Positions 28,815-36,616 of a DNA stretch of 64,000 bases are shown here, piece after piece. Under the pieces are notes generated by a model. The model saw only the letters and a list, made by a program, of their open reading frames with translations, was not told the origin of the DNA and ran no database searches. The stretch is taken from the NCBI RefSeq assembly GCF_000807925.1, contig NZ_JRVC01000004.1, forward strand, positions 62,001 through 126,000, read 5' to 3'. Made by a program: the position numbers and the translations under genes. Numbering within the stretch: the stretch's first letter is position 1; the number at the start of each line of letters is the position of its first letter. This DNA comes from Novosphingobium subterraneum. GTDB taxonomy: Bacteria; Pseudomonadota; Alphaproteobacteria; Sphingomonadales; Sphingomonadaceae.

Positions 28815-29827
28815 GCCGCTTCCTTGTCCGAGCCATTGTTCGAAGACCAACCAGTATGCGGCGAGCTGCCGTCCTTGAGCGTCGCGATGTCCTGTTCAAG
28901 TCTGCGAATATGCCCAAGCGCTGCCTCTAGGAGTTTGCGGTTGGCGCCGATGAGTTCGGCCAGGACGCCGAGGAGTCCCGTAAGAGTTCCCATGACGATA
29001 AGTGCTCCGCCGAGCACCAGCGACTGGATGTGGCCCGCACCGTCGCCCATGACCCACAGGGCCAGGAAGCGCAGGACCGGGAGCAAGCCGACTAATGCAA
29101 TGGTACCACCAATCACGGCGAACGTTCGCAGGGGATTGTAGGTGGCGTATGCCCGCCCCATGGTCATCAACTGGCGGATGATGAATTGAGGGATTGACTT
29201 GAACAGCCGGCTTGGGCGCTCGGTCGCATTGGTGCGGATCGGGACACTGACTATCTTGAAGCGCTTGCGGCCTGCCTGGATCAGCATGTCGGTCGTGTAG
29301 CTGAATTCGGTGGTGATGGTGATGCGCTGCGCTGCTGCGCGGCTGATCGCACGGAAGCCGCTGACCGCATCAGTGACCTCGGTGCCCGAGAGGTTTCGCA
29401 CGACGGCACTGCCAAGGCGCTGCAGGCCGCGTTTGATCGGTCCGAAATGTTCATTCCGACCCACGCCTCGATCACCGATGACCAGATCGGCCTCGTTTGC
29501 CACGATCGGTGCTACGAGCTTGGCGATGTCCTCACCAGCGTATTGCCCATCGGCATCGGTATTGACGATGATATCGGCGCCAGCGGCAAGGGCGGCGTCC
29601 AGACCGCTCTGGAATGCGGCGGCCAGGCCGCGGTTGCGGCGGTGACTGACAATATGATGCGCTCCGAAGCGCCGGGCAACTTCGGCCGTGCCGTCGGTAC
29701 TGCCATCATCGATGATCAGTATCTCGATCTTGTCTATGCCGGGGATTCGCCGGGGCAGGGCGACCAGCGTGTCAGGCAGACTGTCAGCCTCGTTAAGGCA
29801 GGGTATCTGGATGATCAGCTTGGTCAT
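28811..29827 (-). CDS. Glycosyltransferase family 2 (polyprenyl-phosphate sugar synthase-like)
   Basis: The 338-aa protein has GT-A motifs IQIPCLNEADSLPDTL, IDDGSTDGTAEVARRFG, NRGLAAAFQSGLD and the donor-metal VNTDADGQY. Two C-terminal TM helices (FAVIGGTIALVGLLPVLRFL and ALIVMGTLTGLLGVLAELIG) follow, then a coiled tail. This layout resembles DPM1/GtrB-type enzymes that charge undecaprenyl phosphate. First gene of the operon 29827 to 24262. Confidence 0.87.
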   Translation of the reverse strand: MTKLIIQIPCLNEADSLPDTLVALPRRIPGIDKIEILIIDDGSTDGTAEVARRFGAHHIVSHRRNRGLAAAFQSGLDAALAAGADIIVNTDADGQYAGEDIAKLVAPIVANEADLVIGDRGVGRNEHFGPIKRGLQRLGSAVVRNLSGTEVTDAVSGFRAISRAAAQRITITTEFSYTTDMLIQAGRKRFKIVSVPIRTNATERPSRLFKSIPQFIIRQLMTMGRAYATYNPLRTFAVIGGTIALVGLLPVLRFLALWVMGDGAGHIQSLVLGGALIVMGTLTGLLGVLAELIGANRKLLEAALGHIRRLEQDIATLKDGSSPHTGWSSNNGSDKEAA

Positions 29828-29884
29828 GGCCCCGTTTCCGTCCTTGTGGCGGCGCCCCCGGTGCCCCGCAACTCCGTATTCTTA

Positions 29885-29901
29885 AGCTGCCATGGTTAAC
29901 T
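29885..29901 (-). promoter_or_regulatory. Possible CtrA half-site (TTAACCAT) upstream of the glycan operon
   Basis: Read on the minus strand, the gap before the GT2 start contains GTTAACCATGG, which includes TTAACCAT, a known CtrA half-motif in Caulobacter-type bacteria. A second TTAA lies 10 bp away instead of the full-site spacing of 7. One motif of this length can occur by chance. Confidence 0.3.
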
Positions 29902-29957
29902 GCCGGTAAAGTGCCGCACTTCGCACTGGAGCTGTCGTGTCCATCCCGCTAGGACTT

Positions 29958-29976
29958 CGGTTATGATCAATAACCG
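29958..29976. repeat. 7-bp perfect inverted repeat in the divergent gap
   Basis: CGGTTAT (29958-29964) and ATAACCG (29970-29976) flank GATCA. It lies 30 bp before the TTG start of the EamA gene and about 130 bp from the glycan operon start. A regulator operator or a leader hairpin is possible. The rest of the 178-bp gap 29828-30005 shows nothing else I recognise. Confidence 0.45.
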
Positions 29977-30005
29977 GTTCAACAAGGGCAACGGGATTTC
30001 GCATC

Positions 30006-30908
30006 TTGCAGGATAGTCACAGATCCGGATTGCTCTTTGCCCTTGGCGGTTTTGCTCTACTTTCGCTGGGCGATGTGCTGGTAAAGAGCATGGCAGGCGC
30101 GTGGCCCGGTACCGCAATCGCAGCCTTGCGCTATGTGTTCGGAGCACTGGGGCTCGGCATTATCCTGCTCGTCCGAGAGGGGCCCCGGGGTTTTGCCTTC
30201 CCGAAACTGCGCTGGCAGGTTCTGCGTGGCTTGAGCGTGGCTATGTCGGCCGTAAGCTTCTTCAGCGCTGTCCACCTGATGCCCATCGGTGAGGCAACGG
30301 CCATTTCCTTTACCAGCCCGATGATTACGGCCCTTCTTTCCGCGATCCTGTTGAGCGAGCCGATGCGCAAGGAAACCTGGATCGCCACCGTGGTGGCGTT
30401 TTCAGGGGTGCTGGTGATCCTGCGGCCCAATCTTTCATTGCTGGGGCCGGTTGCACTGCTACCGGTAGTCGCGGCAAGCGGCATGGCCCTGCTCATGGTT
30501 GCCAACCGCAAGGTTGCCGGTACGGGCAGCCTGCTGTCGATGCAGTTCAATGTGGCGCTGATCGGCGCTGGTTTCCTGTGCCTGGGCACGTGGGCGGGCC
30601 ACGAAAGCGGCATCCACTTCTTCCAGGTTCCTGCGCTGCCAATGCCTGTCCTCATCAAGTGTGCGGTCATCGCGATCTCGGCGAGCTGCGCTCACGCCCT
30701 GATCTACGTTGCGACTACGCGGGCCGGACCGGCCTCGATTGCACCGATGACTTATGTCCAGCTTCTGCTTGCCGGCACGTTCGGGTGGGTCCTCTTCGGT
30801 GAGCGGCCGGATCTCGTGGCAGCTTTGGGAGCGTTGGTCATCGTTGGCGCGGGGCTTTACCTGTGGCGCGCTGGCAAGCCGCCTTCAGAACCGGCCATGA
30901 CCGATTGA
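30006..30908 (+). CDS. EamA/DMT-family membrane transporter
   Basis: This 300-aa inner-membrane protein has ten hydrophobic helices in two EamA repeats. Repeat 1 shows LLFALGGFALLSLGDVLVKS and IGEATAISFTSPMITALLSAILLSEPM. Repeat 2 shows RAGPASIAPMTYVQLLLAGTFGWVLFGERPD. The start is TTG at 30006. Likely a drug/metabolite exporter. Its stop overlaps the HNH gene by 1 bp (TGATG). Confidence 0.87.
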   Translation: MQDSHRSGLLFALGGFALLSLGDVLVKSMAGAWPGTAIAALRYVFGALGLGIILLVREGPRGFAFPKLRWQVLRGLSVAMSAVSFFSAVHLMPIGEATAISFTSPMITALLSAILLSEPMRKETWIATVVAFSGVLVILRPNLSLLGPVALLPVVAASGMALLMVANRKVAGTGSLLSMQFNVALIGAGFLCLGTWAGHESGIHFFQVPALPMPVLIKCAVIAISASCAHALIYVATTRAGPASIAPMTYVQLLLAGTFGWVLFGERPDLVAALGALVIVGAGLYLWRAGKPPSEPAMTD

Positions 30909-31189
30909 TGGACGCGCTTGCCAAGCCCTGCTGGCTTTGCGGGCGGCGCTTGGGGAAGCGCGTGGAGTTCCATCATCCCGTACCCAAGAGCCGGGGCGGG
31001 CGGCAGACCGAAGCGGTCCACCCGATCTGTCACCGGACGCTTCACGCAACGTTTTCGAACGGGGAACTAGGGCGCTTCGGCGCAGACCGGGAGGCTCTCA
31101 TAGCCAATCCCGACATTGCCCGGTTTCTGGTGTGGATTGCGGACAAAGACCCGGATTTTCATGCGCCCACTGCGGCGAGAAAGCGCTAG
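30908..31189 (+). CDS. Small HNH endonuclease-family protein
   Basis: The 93-aa protein has a Cys-x2-Cys pair (PCWLCGRR), the HNH core EFHHPVPKSRGGRQTEAVHPICHRTLHATF and a helical tail. ATG 30908 overlaps the upstream EamA stop by 1 bp, which supports this start over the in-frame Met at 30863. Such tiny standalone HNH proteins are widespread in alphaproteobacteria; nucleic-acid cleavage is predicted, but the biological role is unknown. Confidence 0.82.
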   Translation: MDALAKPCWLCGRRLGKRVEFHHPVPKSRGGRQTEAVHPICHRTLHATFSNGELGRFGADREALIANPDIARFLVWIADKDPDFHAPTAARKR

Positions 31190-32028
31190 AGGACGTCGAG
31201 CAGAGGCTTGAGGTCGCTCAACAGCGCTGACGGGCGGTCCTTCTCGAGAAGCTGGGCATCGGTTCCCATTATGCCCGTCGCAAGCCCGATCGAATGTGCG
31301 CCGACGGCATTTGCCATCCGCATTTCCAGTGCCGGATCGTCGCCAATCACGACAACACTTTTCGCTGCGCTTTGCGGCAGGCCCATGATCGTCAGTGCCG
31401 TCTCGAACGCGATCTTCGAAGGCTTGCCGAGGATACGGGGGCGTTTGCGCGTCATTGCCGTGAGCATGGCATTGATCGGAAAGCTGGCGCCGATTGCCCG
31501 GCCATTTTCCGTGGCGAAGAAGGGCACATTGCTGGCCGTGAACAGCCGTGCACCGTTCCACAATGAATGGCAGGCAGCCTCAAGAGCGGCAAAGTCAAAC
31601 TCTCGGAACCAGCCGGTGTAAACTGCCTCGACACCTTCGGCCTCTTCGGACGGACCGACCACATGGAGGCCTGCATCCGCAAGCGGTGCGGCACAACCGG
31701 CATTGCCGAGAACCCGCACTTTGCTCACCCCGTTCTTCGAAAGCCATACGGCCGCCGACGATGATGGTGTCAACATCTGGTCATCGTCCACCGGAAAGCC
31801 TGCGTTTCGCAGCGAGTTTGCGTAGGCGGCCGGCGGCTTGGCTGTGCCGTTGGTAAAGACGACGAACGGCTTCCCGCTATCCTTCAGCGCGCCCAGCACC
31901 TCGATTGCGTGCGGCAGCGCGCGGTGCCCTCCGCTCTTGGAGTCCCCCAGCGCAATCGTGCCGTCCATGTCGAAAATGAAGCCGGCTGCATCGCGCAGGC
32001 GAGCCTTGAAATCCGAGGTCAATGTCAA
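31186..32028 (-). CDS. HAD-IIA (NagD-like) phosphatase, last gene of the carboxylase operon
   Basis: This 280-aa HAD hydrolase has motif I FIFDMDGTIALGD (Asp20, Asp22), FTNGTAKPP, Lys in ILGKPSKIAF, and VVIGDDPALEMRMAN. The type IIA cap matches NagD/p-nitrophenyl phosphatases. It starts with TTG that overlaps the carboxyltransferase stop (TTGA), so it is translationally coupled to the carboxylase. It could remove a phosphate added to the substrate before carboxylation. It may also have a general repair role; substrate cannot be read from sequence. Confidence 0.82.
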   Translation of the reverse strand: MTLTSDFKARLRDAAGFIFDMDGTIALGDSKSGGHRALPHAIEVLGALKDSGKPFVVFTNGTAKPPAAYANSLRNAGFPVDDDQMLTPSSSAAVWLSKNGVSKVRVLGNAGCAAPLADAGLHVVGPSEEAEGVEAVYTGWFREFDFAALEAACHSLWNGARLFTASNVPFFATENGRAIGASFPINAMLTAMTRKRPRILGKPSKIAFETALTIMGLPQSAAKSVVVIGDDPALEMRMANAVGAHSIGLATGIMGTDAQLLEKDRPSALLSDLKPLLDVL

Positions 32029-33497
32029 AGCGCAGCTCCCGCATGAAGGGCTAAACGGAAAGAGCCGCGCTCGATCACGATGTCGCGTGCATTGGGCTTG
32101 GCGGCAAGCTTGCGTAGCAGCGAGAGGATCGGGGCGACCTTTGGCGAATAAGTGGCACGCGATGGTCCCGCGGCAAGCATCGCATCGACCTGCTCGGCTG
32201 GCATTACCGCGCGCAAAAGGAATTCCTCGTCTGGCATGTCGTAGCCAAACTGGCGGCGAAGATCCCCCAGAGCAGGGAAGTTTGGCTCCTTCTCCAGCTC
32301 GCGCGAGCGTGGCCGGTCCATGATCGTGGCGAGCACCTCGCGGTCGACCGGTGAAGTGGGCTTGCCGAACTTGCCCATGCAGTAGCGAATAACCTGATCC
32401 GAAACTTGAGCGTAACGCCGCTCACCAATCACGTTGAACAGGGCTTGCGTCATGACCATCTGCGGAAATGGCGTGACCATGATCGGAAAGCCAAGGTCGG
32501 CTCGGACCTGACCGGTTTCCTCGATCACGGCATTCATCCGGTCCGAGAGGCCAAGCTCCTCGAGCTGACGTGCGATGGTGGTCATCACTCCGCCTGCGAT
32601 CTGGTGACGAAGGAAGCTGGCGTCGAAGTTCTGCGGTGTGCCCGGTGGCAGGCCCTCGGCCAGCGCGACGCTTTGCCAGTAGGTCGTCAGGCGCTTGAGC
32701 GCGGCCTTGTCGACACCGACAGAGAAGCCTGCTTCTTCGAGGTTGGCGACCGTACGGTTTGCTTCGGGCAGCGACGAGCCATCACCGCCTGGACCGACGC
32801 CAACGTGAATGGCCGAAATGCCGAGCTTGGCGGCTTCGAGACTCGCCAACATGCCTTGGCCCACCGTGGTGTGGGCGTGGATCTCGAGCGGGCGATTGCC
32901 GATCACGGCCTTCACTGCCGGGACAAGCGTGCGCGCACGGTCCATAGATAGCAGGCCTGCCGGGTCCTTGATGTAGAACAGGTCGATGTTCGGGCTCTGC
33001 CCCACCGCGCGGGCAAAATCGGCGTAGAACTGGTCTGTATGTATTTCGGAAAGCGTGAAGGTGAGGGCTGCCATGACCTCGGCGTTGCCCTCTTCCTTCA
33101 CCAGCTTTGCCGCCTCGATCACCGCGGGCACTTCGTGCATCGGGTCAAGCAGGACAAAGCGCCCGACCCCGTTGGCCTGCAAGGCGCGGTATACAAGGCG
33201 CATGAACTCGGGATCCGCCTGCTGCCAGGCAATGAACCGCAGGCCGGTGGTGATGAACTGAAGCGGCGTTGTCGGCATGGCAGCCGACATGCGGCGGAGA
33301 CGCTCCCAGGGATTGTTCTGGAAGTAGCGCACCGCCACGGCCATGTGGCTCGATGAGGTGAAGTCAATCGCCCTGAATCCGCACGCTTCAGTCAGCGCAG
33401 CAGCTTGCAGCATGTGTGCGGTGTTGAGGCCGGTCGCGCCCCACAGGCTCTGGTTGCCGTCGCGCATGGTGACGTCGACGAGACGGATCTCGGTCAT
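32025..33497 (-). CDS. Carboxyltransferase subunit, OadA/PycB-like (HMGL-like TIM barrel)
   Basis: This 490-aa carboxyltransferase transfers CO2 from carboxybiotin to an acceptor. The metal/active-site motifs of the pyruvate carboxylase CT family are present: RDGNQSLWG (Asp13), FYIKDPAGLLS (Lys177, the lysine that is carbamylated in pyruvate carboxylase) and EIHAHTT (His207, His209). The C-terminal PYC_OADA region follows (FPIMVTPFPQM, RYCMGKFGKPTSPVD). RDGNQS replaces the usual RDAHQS, a change at the substrate pocket that suggests an acceptor other than pyruvate. It lacks its own biotin domain. ATGA overlap with the biotin carboxylase gene. Confidence 0.88.
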   Translation of the reverse strand: MTEIRLVDVTMRDGNQSLWGATGLNTAHMLQAAALTEACGFRAIDFTSSSHMAVAVRYFQNNPWERLRRMSAAMPTTPLQFITTGLRFIAWQQADPEFMRLVYRALQANGVGRFVLLDPMHEVPAVIEAAKLVKEEGNAEVMAALTFTLSEIHTDQFYADFARAVGQSPNIDLFYIKDPAGLLSMDRARTLVPAVKAVIGNRPLEIHAHTTVGQGMLASLEAAKLGISAIHVGVGPGGDGSSLPEANRTVANLEEAGFSVGVDKAALKRLTTYWQSVALAEGLPPGTPQNFDASFLRHQIAGGVMTTIARQLEELGLSDRMNAVIEETGQVRADLGFPIMVTPFPQMVMTQALFNVIGERRYAQVSDQVIRYCMGKFGKPTSPVDREVLATIMDRPRSRELEKEPNFPALGDLRRQFGYDMPDEEFLLRAVMPAEQVDAMLAAGPSRATYSPKVAPILSLLRKLAAKPNARDIVIERGSFRLALHAGAAL

Positions 33498-34828
33498 TGG
33501 GCAAGTCCCGCGAGGAAGCCGGTATCGACGCCGCCAGCGATAAAGCGCGGATCGGCGACGATACGGCGGTGGAGTGAAGCGGTGGTTGGCAGTCCTTCGA
33601 TGTGAAGCGAGCGCAGCGCGTCGGAGAGCCGTGTCACGGCCTGTTCGCGCGTATCGCCGTGCACGATCAGCTTGCCCATCAGCGAATCGTAGAACGGTGG
33701 CACCTCGCCCCCGATGCCGATGTGAGTGTCGACACGAATACCCTCGCCGGCCGGCCACGCGGCGCGGACTGCACGTCCGGGCGACGGGCGGAAATCGGCG
33801 TCCGGGTCCTCGGCATTGATGCGTACTTCGATAGCATGGCCGTGCGGACGCACTATCGCCTGCGTGAGGGACAGCGGCTTGCCCATGGCGACCAGCAATT
33901 GCTGCTCGACAAGATCGACGCCGGTAATTGCCTCGGTCACCGGGTGTTCGACCTGGATGCGTGCGTTCAGTTCAAGGAAGTAGAACGAGAAGTCCTCGGC
34001 ATCGACAAGGAACTCGGCCGTTCCCGCGCCGCGATAGCCGATGTGTCGGGCGAGCCGTACGGCCGCCTGTTCGATACCTTCACGGGCCTCCGGAGGCATG
34101 GCCGGGGCAGGTGCTTCCTCTACCAGCTTCTGGAAGCGGCGCTGGATCGAGCAATCGCGCGTACCAAGGTGGATGGCCTGCGTGCCATCGCCAAGAAGCT
34201 GCACTTCGACGTGGCGCCCCCGCGCGACGAACCGCTCGACATAGACTGCTGCATTGCCGAAAGCGGCCTGCGCCTCGGCTTGAGCCATGTCGAGAGCGCT
34301 GTCGAGATCTTCGGCGCGATCCACGCGGCGCATGCCCTTGCCGCCGCCGCCTGCCACGGCCTTGAGCAGCAGCGGATAGCCCGTCTGCGCTGCGCGAGCG
34401 TGCACGTCGGCGCGCGTTGCCGCCTCGCCGCCCGGAAGTACGGGGAGCCCAGCTTCAACGGCAAGCGCACGGGCTGCAAGTTTGTCGCCCATGCCTTCGA
34501 GTGTCTTGATGTCCGGTCCGACAAAGCGGACGCCTGCGGCCTGCACTGCGCGCGCAAACGCGGCGTTTTCGGACAGAAAACCGTAGCCCGGATGCACCGC
34601 GTCGCAGCCTGACTTCACCATCGCGTCAACCACGCCATCGATGGCCAGGTAGCTTTGCGATGATGGCCCGGGGCCAACGATCTGGACATGGTCTGCAAGC
34701 TGCGCCGGAAGCGATGCAGCGTCGGCTTCGGAAGCTCCGAGGACGGTTTCGATCCCCATTGCGCGCGCGGTGCGGATCACGCGGAGTGCAATCTCCCCGC
34801 GGTTGGCGATGAACAGCTTGTGGATCAT
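33494..34828 (-). CDS. Biotin carboxylase subunit (AccC-like)
   Basis: This 444-aa ATP-grasp enzyme carboxylates biotin on its carrier with ATP and bicarbonate. Visible motifs: IANRGEIALRVIRTARAMGIETV, HPGYGFLSENAAFARA, GGGGKGMRRV (ATP-binding glycine loop), ELNARIQVEHPVTEAITG (catalytic Glu and Arg region) and EVRINAEDP. Length fits AccC. A housekeeping accC is expected elsewhere; this copy is dedicated to the catabolic operon by its 4-bp overlap with the carboxyltransferase and 1-bp gap to the carrier protein. Confidence 0.9.
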   Translation of the reverse strand: MIHKLFIANRGEIALRVIRTARAMGIETVLGASEADAASLPAQLADHVQIVGPGPSSQSYLAIDGVVDAMVKSGCDAVHPGYGFLSENAAFARAVQAAGVRFVGPDIKTLEGMGDKLAARALAVEAGLPVLPGGEAATRADVHARAAQTGYPLLLKAVAGGGGKGMRRVDRAEDLDSALDMAQAEAQAAFGNAAVYVERFVARGRHVEVQLLGDGTQAIHLGTRDCSIQRRFQKLVEEAPAPAMPPEAREGIEQAAVRLARHIGYRGAGTAEFLVDAEDFSFYFLELNARIQVEHPVTEAITGVDLVEQQLLVAMGKPLSLTQAIVRPHGHAIEVRINAEDPDADFRPSPGRAVRAAWPAGEGIRVDTHIGIGGEVPPFYDSLMGKLIVHGDTREQAVTRLSDALRSLHIEGLPTTASLHRRIVADPRFIAGGVDTGFLAGLAQ

Positions 34829-34829
34829 C

Positions 34830-35279
34830 TCAGGTCAGCCGGACCAGAGCTTCGCCCTTGGCGACCAAGGTTCCGTTCGCGACGACGATCGCGGCAATCG
34901 TGCCGCTGCGGCCGGCGTGCACCGGGTTCATCAGTTTCATCGTTTCGACGATGCCGATCACTGTTTCGGGGCCGACTTCGTCGCCCGGCTGCACGAACGG
35001 CGGCGCTCCGGGCTGTGGGGCATGGTAGAAGGTGCCGGGCAGGGGCGAGCAGATTGCGTTCGGATCGACGACTGCCGCGCTTGCTTCGGTCGAGACTTCG
35101 GGTCCCGATCCGGCCCATTGCCATTCCTGGGTCACGCCGCCCTGTGCATCGACGCCTTTGGCCACGCGCAGCCGGAAGCGCCGCGTCGAAAGGTCGAGTT
35201 CGCGGTAGCCTGACTTCTCCAGGATCTCGGCGATCTCGGCGATGTCTTCGTGGGTCAGGGGAATGTCGTCGGTCATCAT
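34830..35279 (-). CDS. Biotin carboxyl carrier protein
   Basis: This 149-aa carrier has the biotinyl domain at the C-terminus. The biotinylated lysine is Lys115 in ETMKLMNP, and the domain begins at SPLPGTFYHAPQPGAPPFV. The N-terminal half (EIAEILEKSGYRELDLSTRRFRLRV) matches the AccB-type N-region that tethers it. ATG 35279 and 35276 are both possible starts. It sits between the UPF0261 gene (4-bp gap) and the biotin carboxylase gene (1-bp gap). Confidence 0.88.
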   Translation of the reverse strand: MMTDDIPLTHEDIAEIAEILEKSGYRELDLSTRRFRLRVAKGVDAQGGVTQEWQWAGSGPEVSTEASAAVVDPNAICSPLPGTFYHAPQPGAPPFVQPGDEVGPETVIGIVETMKLMNPVHAGRSGTIAAIVVANGTLVAKGEALVRLT

Positions 35280-35283
35280 CGGA

Positions 35284-36501
35284 TCAGTTCTTTGCGGCCA
35301 GCAATTCACGGGCAGCGGCGATCACCGCACTCGAAAATGCTTCGTCGTTGAAGTGGGAATCGATCGCGGTGACAGGCACATGATCGGGCATCACCTGCGC
35401 GAGGTACTCGGCGAACGGGCCTGGCACGCTGAGGTCCTGCAGATGTCCGGCTGCGCTATCGTGGCTGGAAAAGCCCCTGAGCGGGGTGAAAACCCGAACC
35501 GGCCCCTTGGCTTCGCGCACGTTTGCGGCAAGGTGGTCGGCCAGCTTCTTGAGATCATCCACCTTGGTTCGCACCGCTGTCAGCTGCGGGTTGTGCTGAT
35601 GGTAGCGGCGGCCGGGGAACTGCACTTCTGCTGCATCGATCGGTCCGCCGATGATGAAGTCGGCATTACCAGGTGCCAGGATCGTCGGTATGCCCTTGCG
35701 CAGCGCTGCGCGACCGCGATCGGGGCCGGAGTCTGCCAGCCCGCCGAAGAGATGGTCGAGGATCTCGGTCTGCGAAAGATCCAGCACCAGCGCCACGTCC
35801 TTGTCGGTGGCCAGACCATCAAGGGTGGGCCCGCCCGCGCCGGAGGAGTGGAATACCATTACCTCGCAGCCATCGCTTTCCAGAGCCTGGCGGATGCGCT
35901 TCACGCTGACTTCGGTGGTGCCGAGAGTGGTAATCAAGACCAGCGGCTTTTCCGGGCCCTTGTCGCGATCAAAGCCTTTGGCCATCCCTGCAACGGCGTT
36001 AGCGGCGTTGCGGAAGACATCGCGGCTGATGGTGTTGATGCCCGATATGTCGGTCACCGCGTTCATCATCGCGATGTCCTTCACGCCCATGTATGGCTTT
36101 GTAAATCCCGAGGCCATGGTCGAGACGATCAGCTTGGGCAGGCCATAGGGAAAGCTCTGCATCAGTGCCCCGGCAAGCGCCGAGCCCATCGAGCCGCCGA
36201 CGGCAAGAATGCCCGAGACGGGCGACTTGGCGTCCCATGCGTGGGCTGCTGCGATTGCACCGCCAATCATCGCATCCTGGCACTTGCCTTCGTGGCCAAG
36301 TGCCCGGACCTCCTCGATCGTCATGCCGGCGGCCTCCGCAACCATCTCGGGCGAGATTTCCGCACCGCCGACAGTGCGGCGGACGCTGGGATCGAGGTGG
36401 ACCACGTCAACTCCAGCCGCTTCCAAAGCGGCTCGGGTGAAGCGGGCTTCCTCTTCCTTGGTATCCTGCGTGCAGATGAACAGGACGCTTGGCTTCGTCA
36501 T
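35284..36501 (-). CDS. UPF0261/Tm-1-like ATP-binding domain protein
   Basis: This 405-aa cytoplasmic protein belongs to the UPF0261 family, related to the ATP-binding N-terminal region of tomato Tm-1. Start ATG 36501 (MTKPSVLFICTQDTKEEE). Signature segments: VGGSMGSALAGALMQ, LPKLIVSTMASGFTKPYMGVKD, TDISGINTISRDVFRNAA in the first half, and TTLGTTEVSVKRIR, FHSSGAGGPTLDGLA in the second. It is first in the carboxylase operon, divergent from the IclR gene by 115 bp. Family function is not settled. ATP binding makes a phosphoryl-transfer role before carboxylation a testable guess. Confidence 0.87.
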   Translation of the reverse strand: MTKPSVLFICTQDTKEEEARFTRAALEAAGVDVVHLDPSVRRTVGGAEISPEMVAEAAGMTIEEVRALGHEGKCQDAMIGGAIAAAHAWDAKSPVSGILAVGGSMGSALAGALMQSFPYGLPKLIVSTMASGFTKPYMGVKDIAMMNAVTDISGINTISRDVFRNAANAVAGMAKGFDRDKGPEKPLVLITTLGTTEVSVKRIRQALESDGCEVMVFHSSGAGGPTLDGLATDKDVALVLDLSQTEILDHLFGGLADSGPDRGRAALRKGIPTILAPGNADFIIGGPIDAAEVQFPGRRYHQHNPQLTAVRTKVDDLKKLADHLAANVREAKGPVRVFTPLRGFSSHDSAAGHLQDLSVPGPFAEYLAQVMPDHVPVTAIDSHFNDEAFSSAVIAAARELLAAKN

Positions 36502-36568
36502 CGTCAGGTTTTCCTCTCCGTCCCCTATTGCTGCGACAGCGCGGTTGACTTTGCACGGGGGTTTCGTG

Positions 36569-36599
36569 ATTTTGCGTTGCATAAGGTGAAACGCAGAAT
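36569..36599. promoter_or_regulatory. Imperfect inverted repeat in the UPF0261/IclR divergent promoter
   Basis: ATTTTGCGTT (36569-36578) and AACGCAGAAT (36590-36599) match as inverted arms at 9 of 10 positions, with centres 21 bp (two helical turns) apart. GTGAAA at 36586-36591 repeats the half-site of the palindrome after iclR. Likely operator of the IclR regulator for the divergent carboxylase operon and itself. Confidence 0.55.
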
Positions 36600-36616
36600 T
36601 TGCCGGAGCAGGATGG

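Noticed and set aside
29880..29901. A full CtrA site TTAA-N7-TTAA upstream of the glycan operon
   Set aside because: The two TTAA are 10 bp apart, not 7; only the half-site TTAACCAT was kept, at low confidence.
29828..30005. A tRNA or small RNA gene in the divergent gap
   Set aside because: No cloverleaf, TTCGAAT-like loop or CCA-type end was found; the only stem is the 7-bp inverted repeat.
35284..36501. The UPF0261 gene as a normal kinase annotation
   Set aside because: No kinase motif such as a P-loop or GHMP signature is visible; only family-level ATP binding is known, so the kinase role is kept as a hypothesis.
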